Origin: Desnuesiella massiliensis
GTDB lineage: Bacteria; Bacillota; Clostridia; Clostridiales; Clostridiaceae
Direction: 5' to 3'
NCBI RefSeq assembly: GCF_001403615.1
Contig: NZ_LN879454.1
Span: 568,216-632,215 of the forward strand
DNA length: 64,000 bases
In this document: positions 60,621 through 64,000 of the stretch, one piece after another
Numbering within the stretch: position 1 is the stretch's first letter
How the letters are laid out: each line of letters starts with the position of its first letter
Program-made: the position numbers and the translations under genes
The notes under the pieces: model-generated
The model's database searches: none
What the model saw: the letters and a program-made list of their open reading frames with translations, nothing else
Told to the model about the DNA's origin: nothing

Positions 60621-63230
60621 ATGCAAAACATGCTTATCCAAGAATATGGACAAATTAAAAGAATTGAATTACAGCACAATCCATACTATTGTTTAAGTGG
60701 GTCTGATATTGATATTAACCCTCATCAAATAGAGGCATTTTGTGTTGCTGTTGCATCCCTTAAGTCAGGAGGAGTAATTCTCGCTGATGAAGTAGGATTG
60801 GGTAAAACAATTGAAGCTGGACTTGTCATCAAATATGTCCTGCAAAGCGGGGCTAAGCGAATTTTAATAATTCTGCCCTCAAACCTAAGAAAACAGTGGC
60901 AAATAGAGTTAGAAGATAAATTCGAAATTGAGTCGATTGTAGTAGATAGTCTCAATATAGACGAATATCATGAGCTGGTCAGTAAGAAAAATCGAAAACC
61001 TGTGGTTGTTATTTGCTCATATACATATGCGTCAAAAAAAGCAGATATGTTTTGTAGAACAGACTGGGATTTTATTGTATTTGATGAAGCTCATAAGCTT
61101 AGAAATGTACATAAATCTGGTGTTAAAACTGCAAAGAGTATCTACGAGATAACCAGAGGGATTCCTAAAATCATGTTGACAGCTACACCATTGCAGAATA
61201 ACCTTTTGGATCTCTATGGACTTGTATATTTTATTGATGAAAAGATATTTTTTGACAAAAGACTTTTTGCCAAAAGGTATATCAAGACAAAGGATTTTGC
61301 TGATTTAAAATCCCATATAAAACCGGTAGTGCAGAGAACTCTTAGAAAAGACGTTGCTGATTATATTGCATTTAAAAAGAGGGTATGTATTACGGTTGAT
61401 TTTAAACTGTCTCCACAAGAGGCAGCTTTGTATGTTATGGTGAATGATTATCTCAAGAAGGATATAATTTATGCTATCCCATCATCTAACAGAACTTTGA
61501 TAACTGTAGTTATCCGCAAACTTCTAGCTTCTTCAAGTCATGCAGTTGCTGCTACATTTGAGGTGTTGAAGGACAGGTTAATCACACTGAAAGAAAGTAC
61601 TCGACTAGAGAGCGTAGAGAAGGGATTAGACTATTTTTTTGACTTTTTAGATGATGACTACGAAGAAGATGACAAAAATACATCTAATCATTCTGAATTA
61701 TATGATCGAGAAAGAGTGAACGAGTTTATTCAACATGAAATTGATGAAGTTGAAAACATTATAAAGCTGGCAACAAGTATTTCTGCAAATGAGAAAGCGA
61801 AAGCCCTACTTAAAGCAATAACGATAGCATTCAATAAACAAAAAGAAAGTGGAATAAATGAAAAGGTAGTAGTTTTCACAGAATCAGTAAGAACGCAAGA
61901 GTTTCTTTATAAGGAACTTACAAATAAGGGTTATGCAGGTGAGGTGCTTCTCTTTAATGGAAATCCATCAGATAAAACGACCTCAGAGATTTATAGAGCT
62001 TGGAAAGCAAAGAATTTTGGTAAAACGTTAGCGAGTAGAAACGTTGAAATAAAACATGCCATTGTGGATTATTTTAAGAACAACTGTAAGATTTTATTGG
62101 TAACAGATGCAGGCTCAGAAGGATTAAATCTTCAGTTTTGCAATTCGGTGATTAATTATGACTTGCCATGGAATCCGCAAAAAATTGAGCAGAGAATTGG
62201 TCGATGCCATCGATACGGACAGATGAACGATACCATTGTTATCAATTTACTAAACACAGAAAATATAGCTGATAGAAGAGTATACGAGATTCTATCGGAG
62301 AAATTCGAACTGTTCGAAGGAGTCTTTGGTGCATCTGATCAGGCACTTGGACTATTAGAATCTGGTATTGACTTTGAAAAAAGAGTTTTGATGATATATC
62401 AAAAATGCAATAGCATAGGAGAATTTAATAAAGAGTTCAAAGCTTTGGAAAAAGAGTTTGAGAGAAAGAGGAATGTTAAGTTCCAAGAACTGAAAAATCT
62501 TTTAAGCGATGAGAAAGAACATCATTCAAATAGTTATAAAAGTATTCTTTCGGATGTCATGCATTTCTTGAATGAGTTAAAAAAGTGGGAGGCGGTAAAG
62601 CCGCCAACTAAAGGCACTAAGTATCCTGTGGCTTATGCAATTAACATCAGAAACAAAGAAAAGCATGGCTTAGAACATGGTTTCATTTTAATGGGAGGGC
62701 TATATAACAACCAAGACTTTTTACTTCCGTTCCTCCGAGTGTTTGATGAAAAAGGGAACAAACTTGAATTAAGCGAAGCTGCGATATTAGAAATTATGGA
62801 GAATATTGAGGAGTCGAGTGTTGCTCCTATAACAATATCAGATAAAGATTTGGAAAAATGCGGAGAGAGTATTTATAGTGAGTTGTTGCTAATGTATTAT
62901 TCTTCTAACAAAGCAGCGATAGACTACAATAAGGCTAAAATTGATAATTGGGCTATGCTTCGTAAAGATTACTTTAACCTTGAAATCAGTGAGATTGAAA
63001 AAAGTATAACTGAAATAAAAGATCAAGCATTAGCCACTAAGAATTTCAAGGAAAAAATAGATTTAAAGAAGCAAGCTGAGGCGAAAGAAAAAGAACGAGA
63101 TGAAATGATAATCAAATTCCATCAGTCAATTGCCAGCATTGATGAAGAAGCAAAGCATCTGATTAAAGATTTTGAAAATCAATTTGAAATAAATCCGGTA
63201 CTCTTTGCAAGAGTAGTGGCGAAATTCTAG
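60621..63230 (+). CDS. SNF2/RapA-like helicase
   Basis: An 869-residue superfamily 2 translocase. Motif I is ADEVGLGKTIEAGLV (about residue 55), the DEAH box VFDEAHKLRN (about 155), motif III MLTATPLQNN, and in the C-terminal half TDAGSEGLNLQFCNSVINYD and QRIGRCHRYGQ (motif VI, about 530). The last 250 residues are a helical, charged domain unlike RapA and may bind a partner. It sits between two DNA methyltransferases. SNF2 helicases in such places occur in DISARM-type and type III-like defence; the identity is open. Confidence 0.9.
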   Translation: MQNMLIQEYGQIKRIELQHNPYYCLSGSDIDINPHQIEAFCVAVASLKSGGVILADEVGLGKTIEAGLVIKYVLQSGAKRILIILPSNLRKQWQIELEDKFEIESIVVDSLNIDEYHELVSKKNRKPVVVICSYTYASKKADMFCRTDWDFIVFDEAHKLRNVHKSGVKTAKSIYEITRGIPKIMLTATPLQNNLLDLYGLVYFIDEKIFFDKRLFAKRYIKTKDFADLKSHIKPVVQRTLRKDVADYIAFKKRVCITVDFKLSPQEAALYVMVNDYLKKDIIYAIPSSNRTLITVVIRKLLASSSHAVAATFEVLKDRLITLKESTRLESVEKGLDYFFDFLDDDYEEDDKNTSNHSELYDRERVNEFIQHEIDEVENIIKLATSISANEKAKALLKAITIAFNKQKESGINEKVVVFTESVRTQEFLYKELTNKGYAGEVLLFNGNPSDKTTSEIYRAWKAKNFGKTLASRNVEIKHAIVDYFKNNCKILLVTDAGSEGLNLQFCNSVINYDLPWNPQKIEQRIGRCHRYGQMNDTIVINLLNTENIADRRVYEILSEKFELFEGVFGASDQALGLLESGIDFEKRVLMIYQKCNSIGEFNKEFKALEKEFERKRNVKFQELKNLLSDEKEHHSNSYKSILSDVMHFLNELKKWEAVKPPTKGTKYPVAYAINIRNKEKHGLEHGFILMGGLYNNQDFLLPFLRVFDEKGNKLELSEAAILEIMENIEESSVAPITISDKDLEKCGESIYSELLLMYYSSNKAAIDYNKAKIDNWAMLRKDYFNLEISEIEKSITEIKDQALATKNFKEKIDLKKQAEAKEKERDEMIIKFHQSIASIDEEAKHLIKDFENQFEINPVLFARVVAKF

Positions 63231-63242
63231 GAGGAAGAGTAG

Positions 63243-64000
63243 ATGAAGAAACAAGGGAAGCTTGAGCTAACATGGGTTGGAAAATACGATGATAGAATTA
63301 TAGAACCACGGATTTTGATAGAAGATAAATCAAAATCTTATGGAGATGCAACAACACAAAACATGCTAATTCATGGTGATAATTTAATAGCTTTAAAAGC
63401 ATTAGAACAAGATTTTGCAGGGAAAATCAAGTGTATTTATATTGATCCACCATTTAATACTGGGAGTGCTTTTGAACATTATGAAGATGGGATAGAACAC
63501 TCTATTTGGCTGTCAATGATGAAAGCCAGATTGGAATTATTAAAAAATCTTTTATCAGATGACGGCGGTATATTTGTCCACATTGATTATAATGAAGAAG
63601 CATATCTTCGAGTGCTTATGGATGAAATATTTGGCAGAAGTAATTTTCGCAATACAATTATAGTCTCTAGGATAAAAAAGAATATTCGAGAAAGAGAATT
63701 TGTAAGAGCTTTGAATTATGCGCATGATGTAATTGTATTTTATGCAAAGTCAGAAAAAACCGTTATTTTACCTCCTACAAAGAAAGTTACTAAGAATGAT
63801 AGATGGCACAGTTTTGAAGCTAATGGAGTTAGGAATGGTATGGATTATGATTTGTTTGGCTATAAGCCAAAAGAAGGTAATCATTGGAGATGGTCATACG
63901 ATAGAGCACAACAAGCTATAAAAGATGGAACCCTTCGACCGAATCCTAGAACGGGAAAACCAGAATACTTTATTCCAGCAAGTGATACAGAGCTAATGGA
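63243..64000 (+). CDS. Type III Mod-like N6-adenine/N4-cytosine methyltransferase (partial)
   Basis: Open to the window end; 252 codons are visible. IYIDPPFNTG (DPPF at about residues 68-71) is the catalytic motif IV; the AdoMet-binding motif normally near the other end (beta class) is not reached. NMLIHGDNLIALKAL precedes it, as in Mod subunits of type III systems, and GGIFVHIDYNEEAYLRVLMDEIF follows, described by its ends. ATG after GGAGGAAGAG, 12 bases from the helicase stop, so the two genes are co-translated. Its target and partner nuclease lie outside the window. Confidence 0.85.
   Translation, partial: MKKQGKLELTWVGKYDDRIIEPRILIEDKSKSYGDATTQNMLIHGDNLIALKALEQDFAGKIKCIYIDPPFNTGSAFEHYEDGIEHSIWLSMMKARLELLKNLLSDDGGIFVHIDYNEEAYLRVLMDEIFGRSNFRNTIIVSRIKKNIREREFVRALNYAHDVIVFYAKSEKTVILPPTKKVTKNDRWHSFEANGVRNGMDYDLFGYKPKEGNHWRWSYDRAQQAIKDGTLRPNPRTGKPEYFIPASDTELM

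Larger units (their letters stand above)
13691..64000 (+). mobile_element. Integrative conjugative element (left end to beyond the window)
   Basis: From about 13,690 the base composition rises and nearly every gene is on the plus strand with tight spacing. The content is ParA/ParB, a giant methylase-helicase, TOPRIM protein, oriT-like repeats, relaxase, VirD4, VirB2/B6/B4-like and PrgI proteins, a Tad-type pilus set and a modification system. This gene order recalls Tn1549/CTn-type clostridial elements in its left part but carries a large Tad block they lack as far as I know. The left edge truncates a chromosomal gene. The right edge and the recombinase lie outside the window. Confidence 0.85.

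Overview
The window looks like the genome of a low-GC Clostridium (cluster I type). AT-rich chromosome fills about 1-13.7 kb, and an integrative conjugative element (ICE) of visibly higher GC fills about 13.7 kb to the end of the window. The ICE is cut off at 64,000, so its right end and its integrase or recombinase are not seen. No rRNA, tRNA or CRISPR array was found.

Chromosome (1-13,690). First come a partial GyrI-like regulator, a DUF3788 protein, a PH-like membrane protein, a palindromic intergenic repeat, a peptidase T-like M20 peptidase, a small membrane-anchored protein and a lipoprotein. The terminator of the lipoprotein gene has been split by a complete IS4-family insertion sequence (4424-5834, 17-bp inverted repeats, 9-bp target duplication). 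A MITE-like element and a Uma2-family gene follow. Next is a trans-4-hydroxy-L-proline utilisation locus: an XRE-cupin regulator, a perfect-consensus CcpA (cre) site, the glycyl-radical activase, the hydroxyproline dehydratase HypD, pyrroline-5-carboxylate reductase ProC and a TauE/SafE-type transporter. Together these would turn hydroxyproline into proline for Stickland-type metabolism.

ICE boundary (about 13,690). A lipoprotein-like gene on the minus strand has lost its N-terminus exactly where the ICE begins. A large hairpin with a T-run sits at the junction.

ICE maintenance and processing (13.8-26.7 kb): ParA, ParB, a 2445-residue methylase-helicase with a tnpV-like gene embedded in another frame, a TOPRIM protein, an oriT-like cluster of inverted repeats, a ribbon-helix-helix accessory protein and a MOBP-type relaxase.

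ICE surface and transfer (26.8-58.4 kb): three paralogous unknown proteins, a 1423-residue S-layer-anchored repeat protein, a VirD4 coupling protein split in two by an AT-rich insert that carries a reverse-strand membrane gene, VirB2-, VirB6-, PrgI- and VirB4-like proteins, and, between PrgI and VirB4, a nearly full Tad-type pilus module (TadV, CpaB, TadZ, TadA, TadB, TadC and TadE-like proteins). An orphan cytosine methyltransferase, RadC, SpoVG and a C39 peptidase also lie here.

ICE cargo (59.0-64.0 kb, continuing off the window): a small XRE regulator, a C5-cytosine methyltransferase, an SNF2-family helicase and the start of an adenine/N4-cytosine methyltransferase. This looks like the first half of a multi-gene modification and defence system.
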